From assembly GCA_963615055.1 (NCBI GenBank), contig CAVEFO010000003.1:1-64000 (forward strand): a stretch of DNA of 64,000 nt, in the 5' to 3' direction. Position numbers and translations under genes: made by a program. Positions 48,789 to 57,726 of the stretch are shown here, in pieces (within the stretch, counting starts at the first letter, position 1; each line of letters opens with the position of its first letter). The notes under the pieces were generated by a model. The model had not been told where the DNA came from. It saw only the letters and a list, made by a program, of their open reading frames with translations, and made no database searches. This DNA comes from UBA1822 sp963615055 (GTDB lineage: Bacteria > Bacillota > Negativicutes > Veillonellales > Dialisteraceae).

Positions 48789-49061
48789 ATGGCGATGCGA
48801 ATGGGCGGGCATGGTATGCTGTCGCTGATTTTGTTTTTGGTCGCGGGGGCGCTGATCGCCGCCATTATCGGCCAACTTCTCTCGCAGATGAGTCTGGCGG
48901 GCATCATGCCGTATTTTACGGAAACATTTGAAGTGTTCAATTTCAAAGACATTTATTTGAATTTGGCCATCATTCAGATTCATTTGGGGCTTCGTTTCGC
49001 GCCGAATCTGATCAGCATTTTGGGAATTTTGATTGCCGCTTGGCTTTGGAAGAAAATATAA
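48789..49061 (+). CDS. DUF4321 small membrane protein
   Basis: 90 aa with GGGAGG before ATG 48789. Two hydrophobic segments (MLSLILFLVAGALIAAIIGQLL and LISILGILIAAWLW) flank a conserved middle with FNFKDIYLNLAIIQIHLGLRF, typical of DUF4321 proteins of Firmicutes. The function is unknown. It is seven bases from the glycosyltransferase gene and may work with it at the membrane. Confidence 0.8.
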   Translation: MAMRMGGHGMLSLILFLVAGALIAAIIGQLLSQMSLAGIMPYFTETFEVFNFKDIYLNLAIIQIHLGLRFAPNLISILGILIAAWLWKKI

Positions 49062-49067
49062 GCGCTC

Positions 49068-50195
49068 ATGGCACAGCATCGGAAATTTTTCATTTTGACG
49101 GCGTCCATCGGGACTGGACATTCGCAGGCGGCGCGCGCGATTGCGGAGGCAATCAAATGGGCACATCCGGAGGATCATGCGCGTGTCTTGGATTTCTTGT
49201 CCGCCGATACGTTTTCGCTGGATCAGCTTTTGAAGCGCGGGTATCTCAAAATGCTGGCGACATTCCCTTTGATGTACAACCAGTTGTACCAAAATTCTCA
49301 GAATCACGCGCTGGGAAGCGGCGTGCAAAGTTTGCTCTCGTGGAGTTTTCGGCGGCGGATGGAGCGGCTGATTTCCGTCCTGAAGCCGGACGCGCTGCTC
49401 TTTACGCATCCGTTTCCGGCGTGTGCGGCGAATTTGCTCAAAAAAGAAGGGCTGCTGTCCATCCCGCTCATCGGGCTGATTACGGATTTCGATATTCACC
49501 AGCTCTGGGTGGACAAGCATTTGGACGGCTACTGCGTCGCGACGGAGGAATTGGCCGACGAGTTGGCATCGCACGGCGTGCCGCGGGAGATTATCCATGT
49601 GACGGGGATTCCCGTGCGGCGCTCGTTTCAACAAGTCTTGCAGCATAGGCCGGAGAAGAAACCGGGCACGGTGCTTTTGATGGGCGGCGGTCTGGGGTTG
49701 GGTTACATCACGGACACGCTGAAACGCTTGGACAAAGTCAAAGAAATTCAAAAATTTATCGTGATTACGGGGCAAAATATTTCCGCTTACGAAGAGGTCG
49801 CGTCTCTTCGGGCGAATTTGCATCATCCCGTCGAGTTGCACAGCTACACGAACAAAGTGGCGCAATTCATGGCGGAGAGCGAGCTCATCGTCACGAAGCC
49901 GGGGGCGCTCACGTGCACGGAGGCGCTCACGATGCATCTGCCCATGGTGCTGGTGAATGCGCTTCCGGGGCAGGAGCGTGCCAATGCGGAACATTTGAAG
50001 AAACAGGGCTGCGCGGTCTGGGTGAATCGCGGGCAGCTGGCTGAGACGGTGCAAGAACTTTTGACGCATCCGGCGCGGCGGGCGGCTATGGCGCAAAATT
50101 GCGGAGATGTGTCCACGGGCAGTAGCGGAAAAATTGTCGATATTTTATATGGTATGGTGGCGGAACGGCAAGAAGCCGTCGGTAAAGGAGTCTGA
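49068..50195 (+). CDS. MGDG-synthase-like diacylglycerol glycosyltransferase
   Basis: 375 aa. The N-terminal MGDG_synth domain begins FILTASIGTGHSQAARAIAEAI; DFHIHQLW-type GLITDFDIHQLWVDKHLDGYCVA follows; the C-terminal GT28 domain has LLMGGGLGLGYI and KPGALTCTEALTMHLPMVL with the UDP-sugar-binding Pro-Gly-Gly-like loop as KPGALT. Family members add glucose or galactose to diacylglycerol or link lipid A-like substrates. It sits in the membrane-active group with DUF4321. The exact sugar and acceptor are not evident. Confidence 0.85.
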   Translation: MAQHRKFFILTASIGTGHSQAARAIAEAIKWAHPEDHARVLDFLSADTFSLDQLLKRGYLKMLATFPLMYNQLYQNSQNHALGSGVQSLLSWSFRRRMERLISVLKPDALLFTHPFPACAANLLKKEGLLSIPLIGLITDFDIHQLWVDKHLDGYCVATEELADELASHGVPREIIHVTGIPVRRSFQQVLQHRPEKKPGTVLLMGGGLGLGYITDTLKRLDKVKEIQKFIVITGQNISAYEEVASLRANLHHPVELHSYTNKVAQFMAESELIVTKPGALTCTEALTMHLPMVLVNALPGQERANAEHLKKQGCAVWVNRGQLAETVQELLTHPARRAAMAQNCGDVSTGSSGKIVDILYGMVAERQEAVGKGV

Positions 50196-50196
50196 C

Positions 50197-51873
50197 ATGG
50201 AAGAGAAACGGGTGGCCGCGAATTTTATCGAAGCGGAAATCAATCGTGATATCGAAAACGGTGTCTATGCAAACGGACGGGTGCTGACGCGTTTTCCGCC
50301 GGAACCGAACGGGTATTTGCACATCGGTCACGTGAAGAGCATTTGTCTCAATTTCGGTCTGGGAAAGAAATATCACGGGGAGACGAATGTCCGTTTCGAC
50401 GATACGAATCCGTCCAAAGAAGAGGTGGAGTACGTCAATTCCATTTTGGAAGATGTGAAATGGCTCGGTTTCCAATGGAAGGAACCGGTGCATTACGCGT
50501 CCGATTATTTCCCGCAGCTCTACGAATTTGCGCGGCGTCTGATTCAGATGGGGCTGGCGTATGTGGACGATTCGACGGGTGAGGAAATCCACGCCATGCG
50601 CGGGGATTTGACGCATCCGGGCACGGAGAGTCCGTATCGGAATCGCAGCGTCGAAGAGAATTTGCGTCTTTTCGAAGAAATGAAGGACGGAAAATATGCG
50701 GACGGCGAGAAATGTCTCCGCGCTAAAATCGATATGGCGTCGCCGAATATCGTCATGCGCGATCCGGTCATTTACCGCATTTTGCGCGCGACGCATCACC
50801 GCACGGGCGATACGTGGTGCATTTATCCGCTCTACGATTTCGCGCATCCGCTTTCGGATGCGATTGAGGGAATCACGCACTCTATTTGCACACTGGAATT
50901 TGCCGAGCGCCGTCCGCTGTACGAATGGTGTCTCCAAGCGTATGAAGGGGCGGAGAAACCGCGGCAGATCGAGTTTGCGCGCCTCAATGTGTCGACGATG
51001 ATTACGAGCAAACGGAAACTGCGCCGCATGGTGGAAGCGGGCGTTGTCTCCGGCTGGGATGATCCGCGTATGCCGACCATTTCCGGAATTCGCCGTCGCG
51101 GTTACACGCCGGAATCGCTGCACGCTTTCTGCGAAGAAATCGGCGTGGCGAAATCGGATAACGAAGTCGGCATCGCGCAACTGGAGCATTGTATTCGCGA
51201 AGATCTCAAAGCGAAAGCGCCGCGCATTATGGCGGTCATCGATCCGGTGAAAGTCGTCTTGACGAATTATCCGGAAGACAAAATTGAAATGATGCCGATG
51301 GAAAACAACAGCGAAAATGAAGCGATGGGGACGCGTCTTGTTCCCTTCGGTCGGGAAATTTATATCGAAGCGGAAGATTTCATGGAACATCCGGCGCACA
51401 AATTTTTCCGCATGACGCCGGGGAAAGAAGTGCGTCTCAAGGGGGCGTACATTGTCCGCTGTGACGAAGTCGTCAAAAACGAAGACGGCAGCATCAAGGA
51501 AATTCATTGCACCTGCGATATGGACACGAAGAGCGGGACGCCCGGCGCCGATAGAAAAGTCAAAGGCACGCTTCACTGGGTGTGCGCGGCCAAAGCCGTT
51601 CCGATCACGGCGCGTCTCTATGACTATCTCATTTCGCCCGATGATACGGATGACGGGCGGGATTTCATGGAAAAAATCAATACGGATTCATTGCAGGAAA
51701 TGAAAGGCTACGCGGAGCCGGCCCTTTTGGAATACGGCGTCGGTGACCGTTTCCAATTTTTGCGTAAAGGATATTTCATTATTGATACAGATACAAAGGC
51801 CGGCGATATCATTTTGAATCGGATTGTCGGGCTGAAAGATTCTTGGGCGAAAGCGCAGAAGGATTCGGTATGA
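50197..51873 (+). CDS. glnS: Glutamine--tRNA ligase
   Basis: 558 aa from ATG 50197 after AAAGGAG. PPEPNGYLHIGHVKSIC (class I HIGH), RFDDTNPSKEEVEYV, TSKRKLRRMV (KMSKS equivalent) and GWDDPRMPTISGIRRRGYTPES are GlnRS-specific. The C-terminal anticodon domain is present (LVPFGREIYIEAEDFME, FRMTPGKEVRLKGAY). It charges tRNA-Gln directly, unlike the Glu-tRNA amidotransferase route of most Firmicutes, so it is likely an old acquisition from a proteobacterium-like source. It overlaps the next gene by ATGA. Confidence 0.96.
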   Translation: MEEKRVAANFIEAEINRDIENGVYANGRVLTRFPPEPNGYLHIGHVKSICLNFGLGKKYHGETNVRFDDTNPSKEEVEYVNSILEDVKWLGFQWKEPVHYASDYFPQLYEFARRLIQMGLAYVDDSTGEEIHAMRGDLTHPGTESPYRNRSVEENLRLFEEMKDGKYADGEKCLRAKIDMASPNIVMRDPVIYRILRATHHRTGDTWCIYPLYDFAHPLSDAIEGITHSICTLEFAERRPLYEWCLQAYEGAEKPRQIEFARLNVSTMITSKRKLRRMVEAGVVSGWDDPRMPTISGIRRRGYTPESLHAFCEEIGVAKSDNEVGIAQLEHCIREDLKAKAPRIMAVIDPVKVVLTNYPEDKIEMMPMENNSENEAMGTRLVPFGREIYIEAEDFMEHPAHKFFRMTPGKEVRLKGAYIVRCDEVVKNEDGSIKEIHCTCDMDTKSGTPGADRKVKGTLHWVCAAKAVPITARLYDYLISPDDTDDGRDFMEKINTDSLQEMKGYAEPALLEYGVGDRFQFLRKGYFIIDTDTKAGDIILNRIVGLKDSWAKAQKDSV

Positions 51874-52553
51874 AAAAGATAGGGATGGCGTGTCTTTTGG
51901 CAGCGTTTCTTCTGTCCGCCTCGGGCGCGGTGCAGGCGGCGGAAAAATGGGACATGGCACTCATCGGGAGGATGGATGTCCCCAAGTCGGTCAGCATTGA
52001 AGCGGGGGAGCAGATGGCGCTGCCGTTTACGGAAACGAATTCGCCGAAGATGACATTGGCACGCATGGGGATGCCGGACGGGCATTTTTACACCATCACG
52101 CGGAAAGACGGCCCGAATTTCACATACGGCTGGGCGGCGTCGGCGGTCATCGGTGCGCAGTACCTGCAGAGGGAAGGCGCTAAGGGATATCGAAATTTGT
52201 CCCTTTCGGAGCAGCTGGACGTTATTGCCGAAACGCTGAACAAACAAATCATCGCGCAGAAAGCGGTTTTTGACGGCAAGACGCCTCTCGTCAAAATGTC
52301 CGACAAAAAACATCCGCGCTGGGAAGGTTCTTTCATTATCGAAAAGAAATCGGAGGGGATTTCCTATCGGACGAAATATTTTGTGACGGTGCAGCAAAAT
52401 GAAATTCGCATCGTGCTCGGCATTTTGTCGGCGGACGCGGACGCGCCGGAGCTGACGAAAGCATTGGGCGAAATGTTTGCCAAACGGAAATTTCTGAAAG
52501 AAACAGACTGGCAGGATCTCCAAACGATAAAATCCGCAGAGTCGGAAAAATAA
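51870..52553 (+). CDS. Secreted protein of unknown function
   Basis: 227 aa from ATG 51870 (ATGA overlap with glnS). A signal peptide MKKIGMACLLAAFLLSASGAVQA is followed by a mature domain with YTITRKDGPNFTYGWAAS, LSEQLDVIAETLNKQII, WEGSFIIEKKSEGISYRTKYFVT and NEIRIVLGILSADAD. It may be a periplasmic domain of the kind that binds small ligands or envelope parts, but no family is recognised. It has no lipobox. Coupling to glnS is probably only transcriptional. Confidence 0.75.
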   Translation: MKKIGMACLLAAFLLSASGAVQAAEKWDMALIGRMDVPKSVSIEAGEQMALPFTETNSPKMTLARMGMPDGHFYTITRKDGPNFTYGWAASAVIGAQYLQREGAKGYRNLSLSEQLDVIAETLNKQIIAQKAVFDGKTPLVKMSDKKHPRWEGSFIIEKKSEGISYRTKYFVTVQQNEIRIVLGILSADADAPELTKALGEMFAKRKFLKETDWQDLQTIKSAESEK

Positions 52554-52572
52554 AATAAAAAGCAAAAAATAT

Positions 52573-52608
52573 CATCGCAGTTTTCGTTTCGGAGATTGCG
52601 ATTTTTTC
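52573..52608 (+). terminator. Terminator after the secreted protein gene
   Basis: ATCGCA (52574-52579) pairs with TGCGAT (52597-52602), followed by TTTTTC. The stem is short. Confidence 0.55.
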
Positions 52609-52620
52609 TTGCGCTTTTTC

Positions 52621-52649
52621 TTGACAAGGAGAAGGCGTTTCAGTAATAT
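52621..52649 (+). promoter_or_regulatory. Promoter of the flavodoxin gene
   Basis: TTGACA (52621-52626), 17-nt spacer, TAATAT (52644-52649). It lies 73 nt before the flavodoxin start. Confidence 0.75.
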
Positions 52650-52721
52650 AGGGGAGGAAACATCTGTATCACGCCGAGAAGTCGGCAGGATTTTATTTCT
52701 TTCTTTTGTAAGAGGAGGATT

Positions 52722-53153
52722 ATGATGGCTAAGATTGCGATTGTGTATTGGTCCGGTTCCGGTAATACCGAAGCGATGGCGCAGGCGGTGGAAGAAGGGG
52801 CGAAGGGCGCCGGCGCGGAAACGGTGCTGTCTTTTGTCAGCGACACGAATGCGGCCGATGTGGCGGCTTTCGATTACATCATTCTGGGCTGCCCGGCCAT
52901 GGGAAACGAAGAGCTGGAAGAATATGAATTTGAACCGTTCTTCGCGGATCTTCTGCCGCAGCTGTCCGGCAAGGTCGTCGGCATTTTCGGCTCCTACGCT
53001 TGGAACCAGGGCGATTGGATTGAGACGTGGAAAGCGCGTCTCGAAGAAGCGGGCGTGACGCTTGCGGCCGATCCGGTGAAAGCCTTCAGCACGCCGGACG
53101 ATGAAGCGCTGGACGCTTGCAAAGCTCTCGGCGAAGCGGTCGCCAAGGCCTAA
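52722..53153 (+). CDS. Flavodoxin
   Basis: 143 aa after AAGAGGAGG. The FMN phosphate loop is WSGSGNTEAMA; the 60s loop (PAMGNEELEEYEFEPF) and 90s loop (GSYAWNQGDW) with aromatic residues that stack on the flavin are clear. A short-chain flavodoxin that carries low-potential electrons and can replace ferredoxin. It has its own promoter and a terminator right after it. Very like clostridial/megasphaeral flavodoxins. Confidence 0.95.
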   Translation: MMAKIAIVYWSGSGNTEAMAQAVEEGAKGAGAETVLSFVSDTNAADVAAFDYIILGCPAMGNEELEEYEFEPFFADLLPQLSGKVVGIFGSYAWNQGDWIETWKARLEEAGVTLAADPVKAFSTPDDEALDACKALGEAVAKA

Positions 53154-53159
53154 TGATGC

Positions 53160-53193
53160 TAAAAAGCGTTCTCTTTTTTGGGGACGCTTTTTA
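53160..53193 (+). terminator. Terminator between the two flavodoxin genes
   Basis: AAAAAGCGT (53161-53169) pairs with ACGCTTTTT (53184-53192). Confidence 0.75.
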
Positions 53194-53216
53194 TGATGAA
53201 GAAATCAGGTGAGGAA

Positions 53217-53654
53217 ATGGGAAAGAAAACGGCTGTCATTTATGTTTCCTCCACGGGAAATACGGAAGCGATGGCGGAGGCGGTCGCCGTCGGCGCGAGA
53301 GAATTTTCGGATACGGTGCTGCTTGCGCCGGTGTCCGATGTGAAGCCGGAGGACATTGCGGCCGGCTATGATTGTATTTTTTTGGGCAGTCCCGCCATGG
53401 GCATCGAAGTCATCGAAGAGAGCCAAATGAAACCGTTTTGCGAGGCGCTGAAGCCGCTCGTTTCCGGGAAACGGATGGCGGTCTTCGGCTCGTGCGGCTG
53501 GAGTCGCGGCGCGTGGCTCAATGCTTGGCAGCAGTCTTTGAAATTTGCGGGCGCGTTGTTTCCCGCAAAGCCTGTTTTGGCCTACGGGTATCCCGATGAG
53601 GAAGCGATGAAGCATTGCGAAGAGTTGGGGAGAATCGTCACAAGTGCGGAATAA
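53217..53654 (+). CDS. Flavodoxin-like protein (second copy)
   Basis: 145 aa from ATG 53217 after GGTGAGG. FMN loop SSTGNTEAMA, PAMGIEVIEE and GSCGWSRGAWLNAW match flavodoxin loops, but the 90s loop lacks the Tyr of the first copy, so its redox potential may differ. It is probably a duplicate that has diverged. The upstream terminator may lower its expression unless read-through occurs. A longer start at 53178 overlaps the terminator and is less likely. Confidence 0.9.
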   Translation: MGKKTAVIYVSSTGNTEAMAEAVAVGAREFSDTVLLAPVSDVKPEDIAAGYDCIFLGSPAMGIEVIEESQMKPFCEALKPLVSGKRMAVFGSCGWSRGAWLNAWQQSLKFAGALFPAKPVLAYGYPDEEAMKHCEELGRIVTSAE

Positions 53655-53667
53655 GGAGGTTTGAAAA

Positions 53668-54840
53668 ATGGATTGGAATACAAAATTTTCGAAAAATGTC
53701 ACGGTGGTCCCGCCGTCCGGGATTCGTAAATTTTTCGATTTGGCCAATACGATGGAGGGCGTCATTTCTTTGGGCGTCGGCGAGCCGGATTATGCGGCGC
53801 CGGACAAGGTTATCGATGCTTGCATCCAAAGTTTGAAAGAAAAGAAGACGTCGTACACGTCGAATATGGGGCTCGTCGAGCTGCGCCGCGCCGTCGCGAA
53901 GATGTTTGCCGCGCGCTACGGTGTCGAGTATGATCCGAATACGGAGATTGTCGCGACCATCGGCGTTTCCGAAGCGATTACGATTGCGATGACGGCACTC
54001 TTGAATCCGGGTGATGAGGTGCTCATTCCGGATCCCGCGTATGTGGCGTATCCGGCTTGCGTGCAATTTGCGGGCGGCACGCCGGTTCTTGTCCCGACGT
54101 ATGAAAAAGATGATTTCAAATTGACGGTCGCGGCGCTGGAGGAAAAAGTCACGCCGAAGACGAAAGTGCTTCTGATCGGCTATCCGAACAATCCGACGGG
54201 CACGGTGATGACGCGGGATGAATTGGCGGAGATTGCCAAGTTTGTGGAGAAACATGATCTCGTCGTCATTTCCGATGAAATTTATTGCGATCTCACGTAC
54301 GAAGGGACGCACACCTGCTTTGCGGCGCTGCCCGGCATGAAGGAACGCACGATTGTGCTGAACGGTTTCTCGAAATCGTACGCGATGACGGGGCTTCGGA
54401 TCGGGTATCTGTGTGCGCCGGCCGATGCGGTGGCGCAGATTTACAAAGTCCATCAATACGCGATTCTCTGCGCGTCGTCCACGAGCCAGTACGGCGCCAT
54501 CGAAGCGCTGGAGCATTGCGACGAGGACGTGAAAGCGATGTATGACGAATACGCGGCGCGGCGCGTCATGATTTACGAAGGCCTCCAAAAGATTGGCCTT
54601 CATGTCTTCGAGCCGAAGGGCGCGTTCTACATTTTTCCGGACATCAGCGTGACGGGCATGACGGACGAAGAATTCTGCGAAAAATTGTTGCAGGAAGAAA
54701 AAATCGGCGTCGTCCCGGGCTCGTGCTTCGGGGCGCAGGGAAAGAACCACATCCGGATTTCCTATGCGGCCAGCCGCGAAAACATCCAAGAGGCGCTGAA
54801 ACGCATCGGCGCTTTCGTCGCGCGGCACAAGAAAGCCTAA
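53668..54840 (+). CDS. PLP-dependent class I/II aminotransferase
   Basis: 390 aa after AAGGAGG. The fold-type I features are clear: SYTSNMGLVELRRAVA, IGYPNNPTGTVM, ISDEIYCDLTYEG, the PLP lysine in GFSKSYAMTGLRIGY and the C-terminal arginine in HIRISYA. It resembles aspartate aminotransferase / PatA-type enzymes; the substrate (aspartate, alanine or aromatic) cannot be told. The gene starts 14 bp after the second flavodoxin and ends with a terminator. Confidence 0.88.
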   Translation: MDWNTKFSKNVTVVPPSGIRKFFDLANTMEGVISLGVGEPDYAAPDKVIDACIQSLKEKKTSYTSNMGLVELRRAVAKMFAARYGVEYDPNTEIVATIGVSEAITIAMTALLNPGDEVLIPDPAYVAYPACVQFAGGTPVLVPTYEKDDFKLTVAALEEKVTPKTKVLLIGYPNNPTGTVMTRDELAEIAKFVEKHDLVVISDEIYCDLTYEGTHTCFAALPGMKERTIVLNGFSKSYAMTGLRIGYLCAPADAVAQIYKVHQYAILCASSTSQYGAIEALEHCDEDVKAMYDEYAARRVMIYEGLQKIGLHVFEPKGAFYIFPDISVTGMTDEEFCEKLLQEEKIGVVPGSCFGAQGKNHIRISYAASRENIQEALKRIGAFVARHKKA

Positions 54841-54855
54841 AATTTTTGAAACGGG

Positions 54856-54888
54856 AAACTCTCCGCATAATGAGCGGGGAGTTTTTTC
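54856..54888 (+). terminator. Terminator after the aminotransferase gene
   Basis: AAACTCTCCGC (54856-54866) pairs with GCGGGGAGTTT (54874-54884), followed by T residues. Confidence 0.8.
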
Positions 54889-54953
54889 TTGCACGTTTTC
54901 GATGTGATATAATGCGCATAGTATTTTTGGATTGTCTTGAGGAGGATTAGACA

Positions 54954-55664
54954 ATGAAAAAAGGGAAATTGTACGGAATCGGTGTCGGCCCTGGAGATTC
55001 GAAACTTCTGACGGTCAAAGCCGTGGAAGCGATTCAAAGCTGCGACATGATCATCACGCCGCAGACGGAGAAAAAAGACGGTTCGGTCGCGTGGAACATC
55101 GCCAAGCCTTACATCCGAGAGGAAACGGAGCTTTTGCCGATGGTTTTCCAGATGAATCTGGATATGGAAGCCGTTGCGCGGCAATGGGAGGAGAATCGCC
55201 GCCTCGTGTGCGAGAAACTGGATGAAGGAAAAAATCTCGTTTTCCTGACGCTGGGCGATCCGATGCTCTACAGCACGTATATGTATATTTTCCGCGCACT
55301 CGAAGGGACGGAGTACGAAGCGGAAAATATTCCGGGGATTCCGGCTTTTGTCGGCATTGCGAACGCGATGGGGATCCCGCTTGCGGAATGGGAGGAAACG
55401 GTCGTCGTTCTGCCTGCGACGGCAAGCGCGGAAAAAATCGATCGCGTCTTGGCCGTCGCCGACAATGCGGTCATTATGAAAGTGTATAAAAATTGGGCGT
55501 ACATCCAAGAGATGCTCCGGAAACATCATTTGATTCAAAACGCCGTGATGGTGTCGCGTGCGGGGCTGCCGGATGAATGTGTGCAAAAAGATTTGGATAA
55601 ACTTCCGGCCGATTATCAGCCGAATTATTTGAGCACGATTTTGGCGAAACGGGAACGCGCATGA
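54954..55664 (+). CDS. cbiL: Precorrin-2 / cobalt-precorrin-2 C20-methyltransferase
   Basis: 236 aa with GAGGAGG upstream. The SAM-dependent tetrapyrrole methylase motifs are visible: GIGVGPGDSKLLTVKAVEAI, TLGDPMLYSTYMYI and IPGIPAFVGIANAMGIPLAE. The STYMY block is typical of the C20 enzyme (CbiL/CobI). It adds the second methyl group of the corrin ring. It is the only ring methylase in this window, so the others must be elsewhere. It overlaps cbiA by 4 bases. TATAAT at 54908-54913 is the likely -10; no cobalamin riboswitch is seen upstream. Confidence 0.93.
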   Translation: MKKGKLYGIGVGPGDSKLLTVKAVEAIQSCDMIITPQTEKKDGSVAWNIAKPYIREETELLPMVFQMNLDMEAVARQWEENRRLVCEKLDEGKNLVFLTLGDPMLYSTYMYIFRALEGTEYEAENIPGIPAFVGIANAMGIPLAEWEETVVVLPATASAEKIDRVLAVADNAVIMKVYKNWAYIQEMLRKHHLIQNAVMVSRAGLPDECVQKDLDKLPADYQPNYLSTILAKRERA

Positions 55665-57052
55665 CGGAAGGGAATTCGTTTCCGCGCATCGTCTTGGCCG
55701 GCGTGTCCAGCGGGGTCGGAAAGACGACGGTCGTGACGGGCCTTTTGCGCGTCTTGAAAGAGAAAGGGCTGGCCGTGCAACCGTTTAAGGTCGGCCCCGA
55801 TTATATCGATCCGGGATTTCACGCGAAAGCGGCCGGGCGCGATTCGTACAATTTAGATACATGGCTCGTGCCGGAGGAGTGCCTCGTTTCCACGTTTCGC
55901 ACATTGGCGGCCGGCGCGGATATCTCCGTCATTGAAGGCGTCATGGGGCTTTTCGACGGCGGCGCGGCGGGCGTATCGAGTACGGCGCACATCGCGCGGC
56001 TCTTGCAGGCGCCGGTCGTGCTCGTCATGAATTGCCGCTCCATGGGGCAGAGTGCGGCGGCCGTTGTGCTGGGATATCGCGAATACGCACCGGACGTTCA
56101 AATTGCCGGCGTTATTTTGAATCAGCTTGGTTCGGACAATCATGAGCAGATCATCCGCGAAGCGATGGCGGGGATTGGGATGCCGGTCTTGGGCGCGCTG
56201 CATCGGACGGACGCTTTGCAGACACCGGAGCGCCATTTGGGATTGACGCCCGTCACGGAAACGGAGACGGACGCGCTGATTGCACATATGGCCGAGACGG
56301 TGGGCGCCGGGATCGATTTGGCGGCCATTCGAAGCGCGGCACAAGCGGCTCCGACTCTTTTCGCTCCGCAAGAAGAAACGGGCGGCGAAAAATTTTCCGT
56401 CCGCATCGGCGTCGCGAAAGACGAAGCGTTTACCTTTTATTATCCGACGAGTCTGTCGGCGCTGACAGAGGCGGGTGCGACGCTTGTCCCATTCAGCCCG
56501 CTGGCGGATGAAACGATTCCGGATGTCGACGGGCTCCTTTTCGGCGGCGGATTTCCGGAAATGTTTCTGAGAAAATTAGCGGCCAACGTTTCCTTGAAAT
56601 TGTCTATCCGGCGCGCGCGGGATGCCGGGATGCCGATTTTCGCCGAGTGCGGCGGGCTCATGTATCTGTGTCGGGAAATTTTTGATTTCGACGGAAACCG
56701 CTATGAGACGGTCGGCCTTGTCCCGGCGGTGTGTCGGATGCAAAAGAAATTGCAGCGCGTCGGCTATGTGACGGCCAAGGCGCTTCGGGAAAATATTTTG
56801 GCGGCGCCGGGCGAGACGCTTCGCGGGCATGAATTTCATTTTTCGACGATGGAGCCGGACGCGTTCGATTTTCCGTGGGCGTATGAACTCATGGGATCGC
56901 GGCAAAAAGAAGCGCACCGGGAAGGCTACGCGGCAGGCTCCGTGCTGGCGTCGTATTTGCATATCAATTTCGACGGAAACCGCGCGGCAAGGGATCGTTT
57001 CCTTTCGGCTTGCCGGGCATTTCGGGCAAAGCGGGGAGGCGCATCCGGATGA
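55661..57052 (+). CDS. cbiA: Cobyrinate a,c-diamide synthase
   Basis: 463 aa. An N-terminal P-loop (GVSSGVGKTTVVTGLLRVL) and KVGPDYIDPGFH define the CbiA synthetase domain; the C-terminal glutaminase-3 domain carries the nucleophile in PIFAECGGLMYL and the late HEFHFS histidine. It uses glutamine and ATP to amidate the a and c side chains. It overlaps cobO by ATGA. Length is normal, and both active sites look intact. Confidence 0.95.
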   Translation: MTEGNSFPRIVLAGVSSGVGKTTVVTGLLRVLKEKGLAVQPFKVGPDYIDPGFHAKAAGRDSYNLDTWLVPEECLVSTFRTLAAGADISVIEGVMGLFDGGAAGVSSTAHIARLLQAPVVLVMNCRSMGQSAAAVVLGYREYAPDVQIAGVILNQLGSDNHEQIIREAMAGIGMPVLGALHRTDALQTPERHLGLTPVTETETDALIAHMAETVGAGIDLAAIRSAAQAAPTLFAPQEETGGEKFSVRIGVAKDEAFTFYYPTSLSALTEAGATLVPFSPLADETIPDVDGLLFGGGFPEMFLRKLAANVSLKLSIRRARDAGMPIFAECGGLMYLCREIFDFDGNRYETVGLVPAVCRMQKKLQRVGYVTAKALRENILAAPGETLRGHEFHFSTMEPDAFDFPWAYELMGSRQKEAHREGYAAGSVLASYLHINFDGNRAARDRFLSACRAFRAKRGGASG

Positions 57053-57600
57053 GAGACGAAAAAGGCCTCGTCCTGATCAATACGGGAAACGGAAAAGGCA
57101 AAACGACGGCGGCGCTCGGCACGGCGATTCGCGCGTGGGGAAACGGCCAGCGCGTTCTCATTTTGCAATTCATTAAAGGCGCGTGGAAATACGGCGAGCT
57201 GGAAGCGATAGCGGCACTCGGGCGCGTGAACGGAAAGATCGAAATCCGCTCGATGGGTGATGGTTTCGTCTATCATAACAACCCTGACGGCGATGCGGAA
57301 TATGCGCATAAAAAAGAATTGGCAAAAGAGGCCTGGCAAACGGCGCGGGAGGAAATTTTGAGCGACAAATGGGATCTCGTCGTCTTGGATGAGATTTATT
57401 ACGCGATTCATTTGGGGATGCTGGATGTTTCCGAAGTCGAGACATTGATCGCCGAGCGTCCGCCGCGGCTCAATTTGATTTTGACGGGACGGTACGCGCG
57501 GCCGGAATTGATTGATTTGGCCGACACGGTGACGGAGATGCAGCCGGTGAAACACGCGTACGAAAAAGGAATCCGAGCGCGGCGCGGGATTGAGTTTTAA
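57049..57600 (+). CDS. cobO: Corrinoid adenosyltransferase (CobA/CobO/BtuR type)
   Basis: 183 aa from ATG 57049. The P-loop NTGNGKGKTTAALGTAIRA, LQFIKGAWKYGELEA and VLDEIYYAIHLGML with the later ILTGRYA are the signature of CobA-type ATP:corrinoid adenosyltransferases. It adds the upper 5'-deoxyadenosyl ligand to cobalt. It closes the first cobalamin operon; a terminator follows. Confidence 0.95.
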   Translation: MRDEKGLVLINTGNGKGKTTAALGTAIRAWGNGQRVLILQFIKGAWKYGELEAIAALGRVNGKIEIRSMGDGFVYHNNPDGDAEYAHKKELAKEAWQTAREEILSDKWDLVVLDEIYYAIHLGMLDVSEVETLIAERPPRLNLILTGRYARPELIDLADTVTEMQPVKHAYEKGIRARRGIEF

Positions 57601-57612
57601 TTGCTCTCAATC

Positions 57613-57658
57613 GATACCTTGTGTGTATAAAGTTTTATGCACGCAAGGTATTATTTTT
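57613..57658 (+). terminator. Terminator after cobO
   Basis: ATACCTTG (57614-57621) pairs with CAAGGTAT (57644-57651), extended by a TGTGTATAA/TTATGCACG inner stem, then TATTTTT. Confidence 0.85.
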
Positions 57659-57726
57659 CAGACGGGCACGGTGGTATAATGGCGAATATGAATTTTTTGT
57701 CAATGTCAAGAAAAGGAGGAATCCAT

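Noticed and set aside
54841..54953. Cobalamin riboswitch before cbiL
   Set aside because: The gap is mainly a terminator and a -10 box, and is too short; no B12-box-like core is seen.
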